From Pseudisothecium myosuroides (Eukaryota; Streptophyta; Bryopsida; Hypnales; Lembophyllaceae): a stretch of 64,000 nucleotides of DNA. The DNA is taken from assembly GCA_951799445.1 (NCBI GenBank), contig OX637297.1, positions 6,758,001 through 6,822,000 on the forward strand. Reading direction: 5' to 3'. The notes beneath the pieces were generated by a model. The model did not search any database. It saw only the letters and a program-made list of their open reading frames with translations, and had not been told where the DNA came from. Below, in pieces: positions 12,466 to 23,877 of this stretch. The translations under genes and the position numbers were made by a program. Numbering within the stretch: the stretch's first letter is position 1; every line of letters starts with the position of its first letter.

Positions 12466-13364
12466 CGTCGGTAAGGTTCAATGTGCGAAGCATTGTCCAG
12501 TACAAATTCATGCATTGCGAACCTTACTTCTTCAGGCAACACGTGCAGCTTGCCTTTGCCCTCCAAAATCTCATCAATCATTGTTGGTTCCTCCTTGTCA
12601 TCCCACACCCTTTGTGACGTAATATCGTACTCGGACATATACTCGGTGATGAACCCCAATGCTTCTTCTGTTTGATAACCTTTGGCTATGCTGCCTTCAG
12701 GTTTTGCTAAATTGCGCACATATCCTTTCAAAGTCTTATAGTACCTTTCATACGGGTACATCCACCTCATATGAACGGGACCGCATAGGAAAAGTTCCTC
12801 CACCAAATGATTTGGCATGTGTGACATGATGTCAAAGAAAGAAGGGGGCATTTCTTTTTCCAACAATCACATGGTTTCTGCTGAATCCGCCTTCAGTTGA
12901 TTTGTGTCATTGCGGTTCAAGGTCTTTGCACACAACTTCCTGAATACTCTGCTCAATCAAATGATCGCCTTCGCGAGTGCTTTGTTGGACACCTTTCGAT
13001 AACATAAGGGTAGTATTTGCTGCAAAAGTACATGGAAGTCATGTGACTTCAATCCACTTAGTTTCCCTTTACTCACTTTGGTGTGCAATGCCGAAACATA
13101 ATGGGTAGGTGTCCTCAAACTTTGCAGTACTCATAAAACCTTGGCCTTATCAGATGGAGGCAACACATACGATGCATGCAGCATGTGCACTTGATCACCA
13201 TTCGCTCCCCGAGCTTGTAAATGGAGATGATGTTGTATACCACGTGCCTGCATGTCCGCTCTGACAGCTGGACTATCTTTCTCACCAAATGTTGTCCTCA
13301 ATATGTTCTTCGACAAGTTCTTCTTGCAGTGCATAACGTCCAGAACATGACGTACTAGATGATC
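12466..13364 (-). pseudogene. CACTA TNP2 transposase, middle exon with DUF4218 region, three nonsense codons
   Basis: An 899-nt minus-strand exon between a TTGCAG acceptor and a GTGAGT donor. It starts with DHLVRHVLDVMHCKKN, the usual conserved '.LDVMH.EKN' block of TNP2 proteins. It continues through LSGLKSHDFHVLLQQILPL and the DUF4218 hallmark MPPSFFDIMSHMPNHLVEE...GPVHMRWMYPYERYYKTLKGYVRN...PEGSIAKGY. The frame is interrupted by TGA at 13131, 12957 and 12867 without any frameshift. The first two fall where Arg (CGA) would be natural. The gene cannot make a full transposase without readthrough. Confidence 0.88.
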
Positions 13365-16181
13365 CTGCAATTAACAATGAAACCTCTATTTCGATCAAAT
13401 GAAATCTATGTAAGCAGTTAAAAACAAGTATTTCCAAATTCATGCTACCAATTACTTTCTCTGGACCCACATTTTCTGCACCAACAACAATAGCTCCTAA
13501 AACTTAAGACATCATTGCTGCAACCTCGTAATCCAGCTCCAATAGACTACACATCAATATTTGCCAATCTTATTGTATATCCAGTTCATAGGTACAACAT
13601 TGGTGCTCTCATGGTATTCCAATTAATACTGACATCATGTCTTAATCAGACAACGGATCACAGATACTGACCTCATAACCAGAACTTCTTCGACATCAGG
13701 AATTTTAAGAGGGACAGGAGACACATACTGATTCCCCATCCACAAGTCATTCCAACAGAATTTATGCTATCGTGAAACGACTAATACTACAAGCTAGTCT
13801 CCTCTTCAACCGTCCAGTACAGTGCACTTCAATCAACATCGACCGTAATATATGTTTCAATCAACATATTACTCATTTCTACAGAGGGGCTTCATTCATA
13901 ACAAGTCCGCTTCCACGCCACAGTAATTGCCAAAACATTTTTTGTTCACAAGCGCACCACAACACTATGACAATGACAACCTGAAGAAGTACACATGTAT
14001 GAAAATCGTTTTTTAGAGACAGTGCACGTTCACAGACGTCCCAAACATGCCTTCTCCAACTGTACTAGGCATCTCATCAATCAATTCCTCACATCCTTCT
14101 TATTTCAGTTGATTAAATTCTCTATTCCGCCGCAAAATTCCGTCTAATGCGTCTTATAAATAACATAAACCTCTGCAACGTCCTATATGGCATTCACTTC
14201 ATTGTCACTACTATATATCAACAATGGCTGTAATTCTGAACTTCTCATCACTGCTTCACATGAATCAGTTCCAGCGTCCGTTATTATCTATGAACTTGTC
14301 CGTCTAAAATTCTGCCACTCTGTATTTGTCCAGGACTTCACTCCCTACCTACTGCAAAATACAACAGAATACGTCTTCACAAGAAGGGGGACATATTTGC
14401 CCTACAAATTTGGGATAGCACCCACACACCATTACTTAATAGTGCTACATAACTACATACTCCGACTACTAGAAGAATTTTAAGTCTGTGCTACTATACT
14501 ATAGATTCAAAGTAATTCAACAGTTCAAAGCCTACAACTTCAAGTGTCTCGAAGGTTTGCCATGCAACAATGATCACAAACATCAAGTCACTATACTCTC
14601 ACTTCATGACAAATTCTGTTTTCTTCTATTGAGTGTCCTACAAAAAGAAGGGCCTCCTGAACCTACTAGGACAGGTATAGATTTAGAATGGTTAATTTGA
14701 ACAATTTTCATGGCATTTCTAAATAATATTGCCATTTTAATGAAATTGCCCACTGTTCCACAAAGCGCCAACCTCATCTAGGTGAATAATACTATACAAT
14801 TCAGCGTTCATTGGACTTAAAAGAGTCCAAAAAAATTGCTATGAATACCATACGTCAGAAATGCAGCATTATGTATAGTCTAAAGTCAATAACTAATTGC
14901 AAGGGGTACAAAAATTACACTCCCCCTATCCATTAGTCAAGAACATGAGCCTCATGGACGACACAGATTATAACCCTCTCCTTCATTTCCTAACGAAAAT
15001 TGAGTTCAGGACTTCTGTTCCTACATTAAAATTATTTACATGGAATGAAATTTTTGCAAATTTCATTAGCCCCACACTGTCAAGAACTTAAACTGTGAAC
15101 GTTCTTACCTTCTCCTGAAAAATGAATTTGAAAGCTTCATTACCATTTCGAAAGACAACGTGTCCACTGACAAATGCTTCAAACAACCCGAATTTGGACT
15201 TCTCTACAATTTCAATTCTACACTTACTCAACTGGACTCATAGCTGGTGACAATCACTCGAACTCAATTTGAACTTCTTCACTTTTGAAATAATCTTCCA
15301 CTGGAAATTTCTGATTCATGAAAAACTGACTGCGCATTATCTCTGAGATTCAGTCACGCACCTCTGGAAGCTAGCATTCACACTCCCTACACATGACAAG
15401 CAGTGTGCAATCGACCAGAACATCTACTACCTACAAGCCAATGATGCGCAGTTCTCGGAAGACATTATCATGGTGGCTTTTTCCAAATGAAACAAACTCC
15501 TTCATTGGAGAACGAAAATTAATACCTATTCCACGAAATACACTCCGAATCCACTGCTCAGTTGATGGCGGTTTACCATATTCTAGTTCAATGCATACCA
15601 TGGAATAAGTAATAGCAAACCGAACAATAACAAGACAATGCAGAAGACCACAGTTGTGGACAATTTTCACAATCAAATATGGAATCCCTCAAATACATCT
15701 ACGTTGAAAAGCATGGACTCACCAACCAGAATACCGCTAAGTGCATCGCTGTGCACTGACGCTTCCATAACTCCTGTCGTCTGTTATTTGGAGAAAAACC
15801 TCTCCCAAGACCTACTGAAATCATAGTTTACAATCCTGCCCAATGGGACTCATGCGATGAAGGAATGATTTCAAATTCTATTCATACTCAAAGGTCACTT
15901 CCTTCCCATACAGATCGCTCTCTACTCACTGTGAAGACATGGAAGTTGGTTTCTATTCATATAGATTCACACTAATCTCTTATGTTCACTGTGCACTTCC
16001 TTGACAATAAGACATGGCCAAATCAAAGAGGACTCCATAAACAGCAGGCGCTCTCAAAGAATCACATTCAACTACCTAGGACCAGGTATTGTACGCTTTC
16101 AAAACAAACTGTAGTACATAATTGTTTTTGGGTACAACAATACATGACTGCAGCACTCCTTTTCGAACAAGTGATACTTAC
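13365..16181 (-). other. TNP2 intron (2.8 kb)
   Basis: Lies between the donor after LPYWK (GTAAGT, plus-strand ACTTAC at 16176-16181) and the acceptor before DHLVRHV (13365). Both sides are phase 0. The sequence is plus-strand C-rich with no convincing exon. Confidence 0.65.
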
Positions 16182-17642
16182 CTTCCAGTAAGGAAGAAGA
16201 AAAAAGATACTGCACTGCTTCACACCATGGAGCTTTACAGGGTCGTCATCCGAACTTTCCACTCCGACATCTCTCAGGAATGTTGATCTTTGCATGCCCC
16301 AGCGAAATACCTCTTCCCCTGTAGGTCTCATGGGAGGTAATTGCCACTCCTGCTCATTATTGAATGCCGCCCGTGCCCTTCGAAACCTGTGATATTCATC
16401 CAAGTATCGTCTCCCTCCTAGGTAGATCATTTTACTCAGAAGCTTTGCATACTCACTGCAAGTTTCAGGACCACATAATGGACAACCTTTGTAGCCATGG
16501 ACTTGTTGTCCAGATAGAAGTCCATAAGCAGGGAAATCATTGACAGTCCACAACAACATGGCTCTCAAAGTAAATCATCTTTCTCCCTCTGGCTTTGACA
16601 TATTCACTGCTGGAACTCCTTCCCATAGCTTCAACAAATCGTGAACTAAAGGTTCTAGGAAAACATCTATGTTTTCGGCTATAGGAGCTTTAGGTCCGGA
16701 TATTTATACAGCAAGGGATATAAAAAACTTCTTTGTTAACAACCATGGCGGCAAATTGTAAATGGTGATTAGTAAAACCCATGTTGAGTGTTTCAGTGCG
16801 TTGTTCTTAAAAGGAACAATGCCATCACCTACTAAGCCAAGTCGTAGATTAGTTAAAACTTCAGCAAAGTCAGGATATGCTTGATCAAAAGCCTTCCATT
16901 GGTCACTGTCAACTACTGAGTACATCTTCTGATTCAATGACTTGTTCGCACTGTACCACGTCATGTGGTTCGCTATTTTAGGGCACCGAAACATCCTCAA
17001 CAGATGTTTAATGACATCAAAGTAACGGACAATTCGTTGGGGAACATTACTTGAACCTGGAACATATCGTGGCTGATTGCACGTTGGACAACTCAAAAGG
17101 TTCTCGTTGTCTCTTTCATACAGGATATGGCCGTCAGGACAGCAGTGAAATTGTCTATGCTTCAATCCCCACTTCATCAAAATGCTCTTGACTTCATATG
17201 ACGTTCTTGGAAAGCAGTTTGATGTGGGCAATAAATCTCCAACTATCCAAGTAAGCAATGCATCGACAAACGTATTGGGTACAGAGTACAAGGTACACAA
17301 GGAAAATATAATGATGGCACATTGCAAGTGGTTCACCTGGCTACCATCAAACACTTTCTGAGTCGATTGTCGCAGTAGATTCTCCATGTCAACCTCATTG
17401 ACTTCCTCCTCTTTGTCCATGTTCTCTTCTTGCCCTGTTGATTGCCCATCTTCATTCATGATGTCGCTATGTATGTCGTCAATGCGAGTGAATGCATTGC
17501 GAGCCATGTTCTCAATGTCCACAGTGGTCCTCTCTGGCCAAGTGAAAGCAGCCTCCCCTTCGTCATGTTCTGTTTCACGGTAAGGTTCTTCTTCTCTGTC
17601 CGGATGCCGAGCAGGACCCCTCACATTCTTCCCATCCACTGT
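16182..17642 (-). pseudogene. CACTA TNP2 transposase, Transposase_21 core exon, two nonsense codons
   Basis: A 1,461-nt minus-strand exon (487 codons, phase 0 at both ends) from a CTTGCAG acceptor at 17643 to the GTAAGT donor at 16181. It shows the Transposase_21 pattern in order: an acidic N-terminal stretch, DALLTWIVGDLLP, CPDGHILYE...LSCPTCNQPRY, a PQRIVRYF..IKHLLRMF block, MTWYSANKS, RLGLVGDGIVPF, YNLPPWL, then AMLLWTVNDFPAYGLLSG and GYKGCPLCG. Stops at TAA 16704 (before ISGPKAP) and TGA 16575 (before FTLRAM) break an otherwise continuous frame. This is the catalytic portion of the transposase that would cut at the CACTA ends. Confidence 0.9.
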
Positions 17643-17999
17643 CTGCAAGCATGAATTGCTTAATAAATATGTGCAATGCTAGATTTAACATTTCCAAATG
17701 CCACAGGATAAGCTTACTTCATGTGCTGTAAATAATTTTTGCAGCAGCTGCATTAAAACCAACTTTTACTTCAACGTCCCATCTCAATTGTCACATGCAA
17801 AATCCCTGTAATGTGATGACTACTACTTTGAAAACTACTCAGTTATTATGTTGTAAAAGCACATGATATAAATACACTAGTGAAGAGAAACTGAGAAGTC
17901 TACTTGTTCTCACTGACCATGAATGGATATTGTCGTACGCGCAATCCAGGCGTAAGTATCCTTAACACCAAAATGATGGTAAGATAACACGAAATATCG

Positions 18000-20900
18000 T
18001 CCCAGGAGATTCTAGTATGTTTTAGCAAGCTAGGGAGTTTCCGGATTGTAATCCAAACAACAAAACCCCAAGCCACACCTCTTTCTTTTCCTATTTCTTA
18101 CACAAAGGTCTTCCGGATCCCAATCCGGATCTATCTCTTTCCGGTTTCCGGTATGATCCGGATTCCGGGTCTCACTTCTCGACTTCAACTGGTTTTCTAT
18201 TCCCCTGTTTTACCCTCAGGGTGTCCACATTTGATCTTTAGAGGGGTAGGAACGTACCACTCATAGACATCTATTTCGCTCCACCAAACTTCACACAAAA
18301 CAATCCTAACCGAGTTTTTATTGTAGAGTAGAGAAAGTAACAATCCTCACAATTCCCCGGGTAGCTTGCCCGAAAAACAAGTCACTCAGAATTGTATCCT
18401 TCCACTTTTACTACAACGACAGATCAAGACAGCCGGAATTGGAAGAGATTCGTGCATCTATCTACCAGACTGATCCTATGGTTGGCAGACCTTCCGGTGA
18501 GTGGGGATTTTCCGCTGGCGGTCGCTTATCTCCGCTCGGAACCCTCCCTGGATTCCGGACTCGCATCCGCACCACTCTTAGAACCGGATCACCGTTACGG
18601 CAATTTAAAGGTACCACGCACAAGTCCTTACTCACAAGTCTAGTAAAGTGTCCTCACAAACTTACTCGCTCAAATCAGGTCCAACTAATTCTCAACCCGG
18701 ATTCCCCCTCATCCGCCCTCTCTCACACTTTCACCATTCATAAACGACTCAAGAAAATGCACACATAGCCAGAAATCCGAATGTCCACTTAGTGGCTCAG
18801 ATTAGAGAAAAGAGAATATGAACATAAACTAATGCACACAAAATGGGCAAGGCTGGAATGAAAGGGCAACAAGCTGCCCTCCACTTAAAACCCAAACAAA
18901 AAGCCAAAAAAAGAACACCTGAAAATCCAGATGACCAATCAGTAATCAACCGTAATATCCGGAAAGTTCAAAGTCAACTACTCCTAAGAATCCGGAACCG
19001 CGCCCCACGCACGGAGAATCCGCTCCAGATTAAAAATCCTAAAACTGCAAACATACTAATTACTTTCCCCGCTTGGATTTCTTCGCGCTGCTACTCGGCC
19101 CTGCAGGTGGTTTCCTGCTTCCTTTCGGTGGAGTAGACTTCGTTGCAGCCCGGGTCGGAATCTTCCGCTGGATCGGCGGCGGGTCGTCATCCGATTTCGT
19201 CTCATCGCCGGAAGTAAATTCCCCCTTTTCGGATTCTTGGATCATCTCCACTCTGGTCTCTTTCTCTGGCGAATCGTCCAGCTGAATCGGAGTTGTATTC
19301 CTCCTGGGCGATGCCTTCTGCATGTGAGTAAAGTCGACCGGATTGGTCCGAGTCGGGTTTGACAAGGCCCCCATCCATTGGATTAAATCGCTCCGGACGG
19401 ATGTTCCGGATGCCGGAACGGAACTCCCTTCCCCTACCGGAATCGACTGGACACTCCTCGTCTGGCCGAACTTCGTGGTCTTCGTCTGAATCCGTGCCTG
19501 ACCTGGAGTAGGTCTTGGGGATGCCGGTAGACTTATCCCTGACCCCGGCTTCTGAGGTGTCTTCAACAAGTCGACGTTGGGCAGCTCCGGAAAGTGGGTG
19601 AAGTCCAAGGGCTTGTTCGGGTCCAGGTGCCCCAACAGTTGCGCCATCTCCTTCAGAATACCTTCCATCCGGGCCTGGAAGTCCACCAAGATCGTTACTA
19701 CCTTGGACCCGGATAAGTGGCCTATGCCACTCAGCTGATTGGTGAAGAGTCGGGATTTGACCACAGCTTCCGCGGGCTGCTCCACCAACGCAGTCAGATT
19801 GTGGACGAGTTGGAGAGCTTCCGCCTCCTTCTGCCGTGCAACTGCGGCATCCGTATCCGCCCAGTTCACCCGACCTAACAGGCCATCCCTTTCCTTCTCC
19901 AAGCTCTTGATCCGCTCGTCCTTTTCACGAATCAGATCCGGACTCGGTAGTTTCCGGATCTGATTTACGATATCCTCCGGCTCCACCTTCAACTCTGCAG
20001 CAATCGCCAAGATCATGTCCGACATGCCGAAATACATGTGCTTGGCCTCCTCCATCCACTGCGTTCCGGCGTCGAAGAAGTCCGACTGCGGTTCCGGTTC
20101 CGGGGGTCGACTCGGCTCTCCCTTTTCCGGGGTCAGCTGTTCCACCCTTGAGTTCGGATTGGTCGACTTCCTTCTCTTCTCTCTCTTGTCGACTAGGTCC
20201 TGCTGCTGCGGTTCTTCTTCCTCTTCATCGTCTTCTTCTTCTTCCTCCTCCTCTGCCTCGATCGGAGTATCCGGTGGAATCTCGTGCGTGAGACCGTACT
20301 TCACGATTTCCAACCCGGTGTTGTAAATCACCATCTCTTCACTCGTCAGCACCTCCTGATGGTGATACAGGTGAAACAGGTACGGGCTGAGAAGACTCGG
20401 CTTCCCCTTCCCGACGTGCAACACGAGCTTCTTTACTATCCCGGCTAGAACTTTCCCCCAGTGGACTACCTTATCTTCTAAAGCCCCAAAGATAGTGTTG
20501 GCCACCGTAACCGTAACTTGGGTGGGCTTTTCCGGGTACATGATCGGATTCAAAAACTCCAACACCCGTTTCTGCCTAGCGTCCTTACAGTCACTCACTG
20601 GGTATCTGTCCTTAGTGGTAACCGGATTGCGGAACTTCCCAATCCCGTACGTCTCTACCCGAGAACCTAATCCGGATCCGTCCTTCCCAAACCCGTATAC
20701 GTCAGCCCATACATCCGCCGTCCATGCTCCGGGTTGGCCTCTCACAGTCAACTCGAACTGATTCGGGACTCCCGAGATCAGCTGCTCCAGCATCTTTGCG
20801 TTCTTAACATTCCACGGTCGGTGGATTAAACCTACGCACCCCATCCGGGTCAGATCTGTCTCTAACTCCTTCCGGTGCGCTGGGTCGGCGGGAATCGCTG

Positions 20901-21350
20901 GTCTAACTATTCGAGCTGTGACAGAGGATTGACGCGCTACCGGTTTGCTGGACTCCGCCATACCGACACCGACAACTAAATCCGATGCAATCGGCACCGA
21001 CCTCACCAGTCTCTCCCTGTCACGATCTCTAACTCACCACTCTTTCTCTCAGCTAAGTGCGCAAGACAATCAGCAAAGTGAAGAATGAGGAAGATTAGGT
21101 ATGGCGAGGGTTTAAGTACTAGTCGAGCTGCCAACCGTTCCCCTTGGCGAACGGAAAGAGGTCCGTTCCCGTAACGGTTCCCTAGCGGCGTAGGTCGGAT
21201 ACCTATTCCGTAGCTCGTTCCGATCCGACCTAACTCAGATTTTAAGATCCGTTACAGGATCAGGATCTCGGATTCTAACTATCCGGAATTTGTCCGTATC
21301 CGGATCTAATTTCCTTTTTCCTACCAAAACTTTGAAATTTTTGACTAACT
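18000..21350 (-). mobile_element. Nested CCGGAT-rich element, copy 2, carrying a 648-aa ORF
   Basis: Composition shifts to CCGGAT/CCGG-rich between about 18.0 and 21.35 kb, inside a TNP2 intron (between the exons ending 21378 and starting 17642). The left block shares ordered motifs with 150-440 (identical TACTACAACGACAG). The right end is preceded by CCGGATCTAATTTCC, comparable with CCGATTTAGG..AATTTTC at the right end of copy 1. It holds one long minus-strand reading frame. Exact ends and a target duplication were not found by eye. It could be a non-autonomous retroelement with a gag-like gene or another element class. Confidence 0.55.
19060..21006 (-). CDS. Uncharacterised transposon-borne protein, 648 aa (or 633 aa from Met16)
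   Basis: An intact minus-strand frame with the stop TAA at 19060. The second Met (codon 20959-20961, context GGTATGGCGG) has the better start context and begins MAESSKP; the first Met is at 21006. Residues about 1-250 are globular (RPWNVKNAKMLEQL, GAWTADVWADVYGFG and later HLYHHQEVLTSEEM with KYGLTHEIPPDTP). A run of Glu/Asp follows near residue 255, then a Pro-rich charged linker, a helical stretch around 340-410 and a basic Ser/Pro/Lys tail ending KKSKRGK. The layout recalls gag-like 'putative plant transposon' proteins, but I do not recognise the family. GC content is higher than in the surrounding DNA, fitting a nested insertion. Confidence 0.6.
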   Translation of the reverse strand: MRSVPIASDLVVGVGMAESSKPVARQSSVTARIVRPAIPADPAHRKELETDLTRMGCVGLIHRPWNVKNAKMLEQLISGVPNQFELTVRGQPGAWTADVWADVYGFGKDGSGLGSRVETYGIGKFRNPVTTKDRYPVSDCKDARQKRVLEFLNPIMYPEKPTQVTVTVANTIFGALEDKVVHWGKVLAGIVKKLVLHVGKGKPSLLSPYLFHLYHHQEVLTSEEMVIYNTGLEIVKYGLTHEIPPDTPIEAEEEEEEEDDEEEEEPQQQDLVDKREKRRKSTNPNSRVEQLTPEKGEPSRPPEPEPQSDFFDAGTQWMEEAKHMYFGMSDMILAIAAELKVEPEDIVNQIRKLPSPDLIREKDERIKSLEKERDGLLGRVNWADTDAAVARQKEAEALQLVHNLTALVEQPAEAVVKSRLFTNQLSGIGHLSGSKVVTILVDFQARMEGILKEMAQLLGHLDPNKPLDFTHFPELPNVDLLKTPQKPGSGISLPASPRPTPGQARIQTKTTKFGQTRSVQSIPVGEGSSVPASGTSVRSDLIQWMGALSNPTRTNPVDFTHMQKASPRRNTTPIQLDDSPEKETRVEMIQESEKGEFTSGDETKSDDDPPPIQRKIPTRAATKSTPPKGSRKPPAGPSSSAKKSKRGK

Positions 21351-21377
21351 CCTAACCTACTTCTATGCTATCTTCCT

Positions 21378-21576
21378 TTATTCTAAGTTTCCGTGCTCCC
21401 ACAGATATATAAGGTACGGATCTCGTCCATGCAGGGTGTGGTGCCTTGCAACAGTCTCCACTTTCTTTTCGCAACTGCCTCTGCATTCATTGCAGACACA
21501 GGGATATTTGGACAATCCCAATCTATTGGCAATGGAACGTTCCATGTGGTAAGCTGCACATAATGTTGGACGCATG
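21378..21576 (-). pseudogene. Probable TNP2 N-terminal exon with Transpos_assoc-like Cys motif
   Basis: A minus-strand exon candidate after a polypyrimidine-rich acceptor (TTCAATTTGCAG, ending at 21577). It encodes YPCVCNECRGSCEKK then VETVARHHTLHGRDPYLIYLW. A CxC..C block followed by a basic helix and HH....GRDP is what I expect of the small Transpos_assoc domain at the N-terminus of CACTA transposases. The 3' end of the exon is unclear: a GT inside the CTGTGG or CCGTAC codons would leave phase 2, whereas the next exon begins in phase 0, so another exon may intervene or the junction is damaged. Confidence 0.55.
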
Positions 21577-23488
21577 CTGCAAATTGAATACTGTCAGTAT
21601 ATTACACATATCAATAGCAAAATTACTGAAACAGGAAGGATAATCCCTGTCATTCTTCATCTATGACATCTTGAAAGTAGATTAGGTGTGCAAAAATTCC
21701 ATTTACCTAAGCAGAAGTCAGCAGAAAGAAATCCCCAGTACACCATTAGTTTCACTGAATCCATCTAGATCCTCTTATTCATTTTCAAGGTCACTGCCTA
21801 CTTATTCAACTACAAGTACATGAAATGTCATATATAATAAGCGGGAGCACCTTGGTCCTCAAATGAGCTAACACTGAATCCATAACTGACATGAAACTTT
21901 GAAAATCACGTACACCTTTTTAAACGAAAAAAAACAATTACAACTTCAACTAAACTCTTTCCTTTTACGCATGTACTTTGAATATCTTCAGTACTGGTTC
22001 TAAAATGCAAAACACGGATTCCCGTACTGTACAGCATTGGGCATTCACAAATTATGAATCTGCATGTTATTTCATTACAAGGCGGAAATGACCTGTTTCA
22101 GGAATTCCTAGTACTTCCCTTCTTTTCCGTTTCAGACTTCCGACACTTCAAGACTCCTATTGGAACACATTGAAAGCTTCTCATTTATCGCAGACAAGTA
22201 TTTCTTACGAAATAACTTCGTACGCACGTAGCTACATACCTTGTAGACTGCAGAGGTTTTACGTAATGCCAGTCCTGATTTCTCAGTAATGTCCCTACAA
22301 TAAATCAAGGACACTGCCAGTGAGAGTTGATGAAGTTGTCAACATGCAGTGCTATAACGGAAAATCCAGAGCATCGAAGAAACTGCCATTCCGCTTACAA
22401 GCCTCGCACTTGACTCATATCTATATCTAAAAGGCAAATTATAAACATATATTCAAAATCACGCAACTCTTACATCTAGGGATTATTTCAAGTTTACCTC
22501 GGACTGCACAGCCTTCCCTGTAATTGGGAATATGATATCTTACAGCTTACTAGTCACTTGTTCCTACAGCAGAATGTTCCTTCCATTCAGCAAAGTTACT
22601 CATCACAGAGACACTTCTGGAGTCCAAGTCCCAACTTCACTTTAACTTGTACTATACTTGATTTAGGTCACTTCATATGAAACAGAACTTATCGAGAAAC
22701 TCAGATAGTTTAATTCCAGGAAAAGCAGGCAGCCATGTATGCGAAAGCTTTTCACCTAGGTTCATAGACACTTCTCTATAGTTTAAAGGACGGCATTCAT
22801 GTACAGCAAGCCAGGAAAAGAAGTCGGATGTTAATCTTTTCCAAGTTCAATGAATACATCAGAAGAGATTTAACTGTGGACCACGACAGAAGATAAATGA
22901 TGTTCACTGTGACTACTTCGATGAACACCATTTCCCACAATCTGTATTCTATGCTGCAATACTCCTTGGCGGTGTGTCCAAGTCATATATTAATCTCCTG
23001 GGATCCACATGTTTACTGAATCATTGGCCCAAGAAAGACTCTTTCTTTTGAAATCATCATCCACATTCCTAATAGTCATTTTTCCCTACCATACTTCCAA
23101 CAATCCATTCACTAAAATAGTATTTACTAACTCTTCTAACGAATTAAAAGTTCCTCTACTTTCGATGGCTACAACTCATACCTTGCGAATTTAAACAGTT
23201 CAGAAAATTAAATATTCAAAATAAAATGCTTTTCATGAAGCATACCGTAGGAGGAATGTTAAAACATACCTCTTATTTTGCAAAAGACCTACGCACTCAG
23301 AACTCCAAATCTTGAGTCACAAGGGCCACCGAAGCCTCTGAACATGAAAAAATGAGTAAAATAGTCAACACACACCACAATTTTGGGACTATTGCAAATA
23401 ATAACTTCCAGACACAAATACGTGTATTACACAGCCAATCCAACTAGAGAACACTACAAGTACAGCCCCGTTTATTCCAAGTTCTCAA
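21577..23488. other. Non-coding part of the TNP2 5' half
   Basis: AT-rich, slightly C-rich on the plus strand. It contains only short open frames with no recognisable sequence and is probably intronic to the leftward transcription unit. Confidence 0.35.
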
Positions 23489-23877
23489 AAGGTTACAGTG
23501 GAGGAGGATGTCGAAACTTCGCTACCAAAGACGGCAGCGTCATTTTCAATGTCATCGTCCTCCTCTATTAGTTCACATTGTGCTTTCGGAGAATTTGCTT
23601 TGCGCAAAATTAACCTCGACTCTCTTAACATTCCTACGAGTTGGTTCCTAAAATGAAACCTCCTATTGCGGCTACTACAAGACTCTACGTGGCTTTCTTT
23701 AACGACTTCTTGTAGGGGCGGAGGACTAGTCCGCAGACATGCGCATTGAGGACATGTCATGCCTTTGCTATTTTCTGGACACTCGTCACTTGACAGGAAA
23801 ATGTCTGCCTTCTTTGCAACTTTCTCTATACTACTATTTTCTTCATCAGCAGTCTTGCGCATTGAGTCCATGTTCTC
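23489..23877 (-). CDS. Candidate 5' exon of the leftward unit (unrecognised, Cys-containing)
   Basis: A minus-strand open stretch of 389 nt flanked by an AG acceptor-like site (GCTCCAG, 23878) and a GTAACC donor-like site after STSSST. It encodes SSDECPENSKGMTCPQCAC, a basic Arg-rich stretch (RNRRFHFRNQ) and an acidic run (EEDDDIEND). The CPxCxC spacing could be a small metal-binding motif. Its place just upstream of the TNP2 N-terminal exon suggests it belongs to the same transcript, but the product is not recognised and chance is possible. Confidence 0.3.

Noticed and set aside
20015..20326. Ser-rich plus-strand frame
   Set aside because: Antisense shadow of the acidic run of the 648-aa protein.
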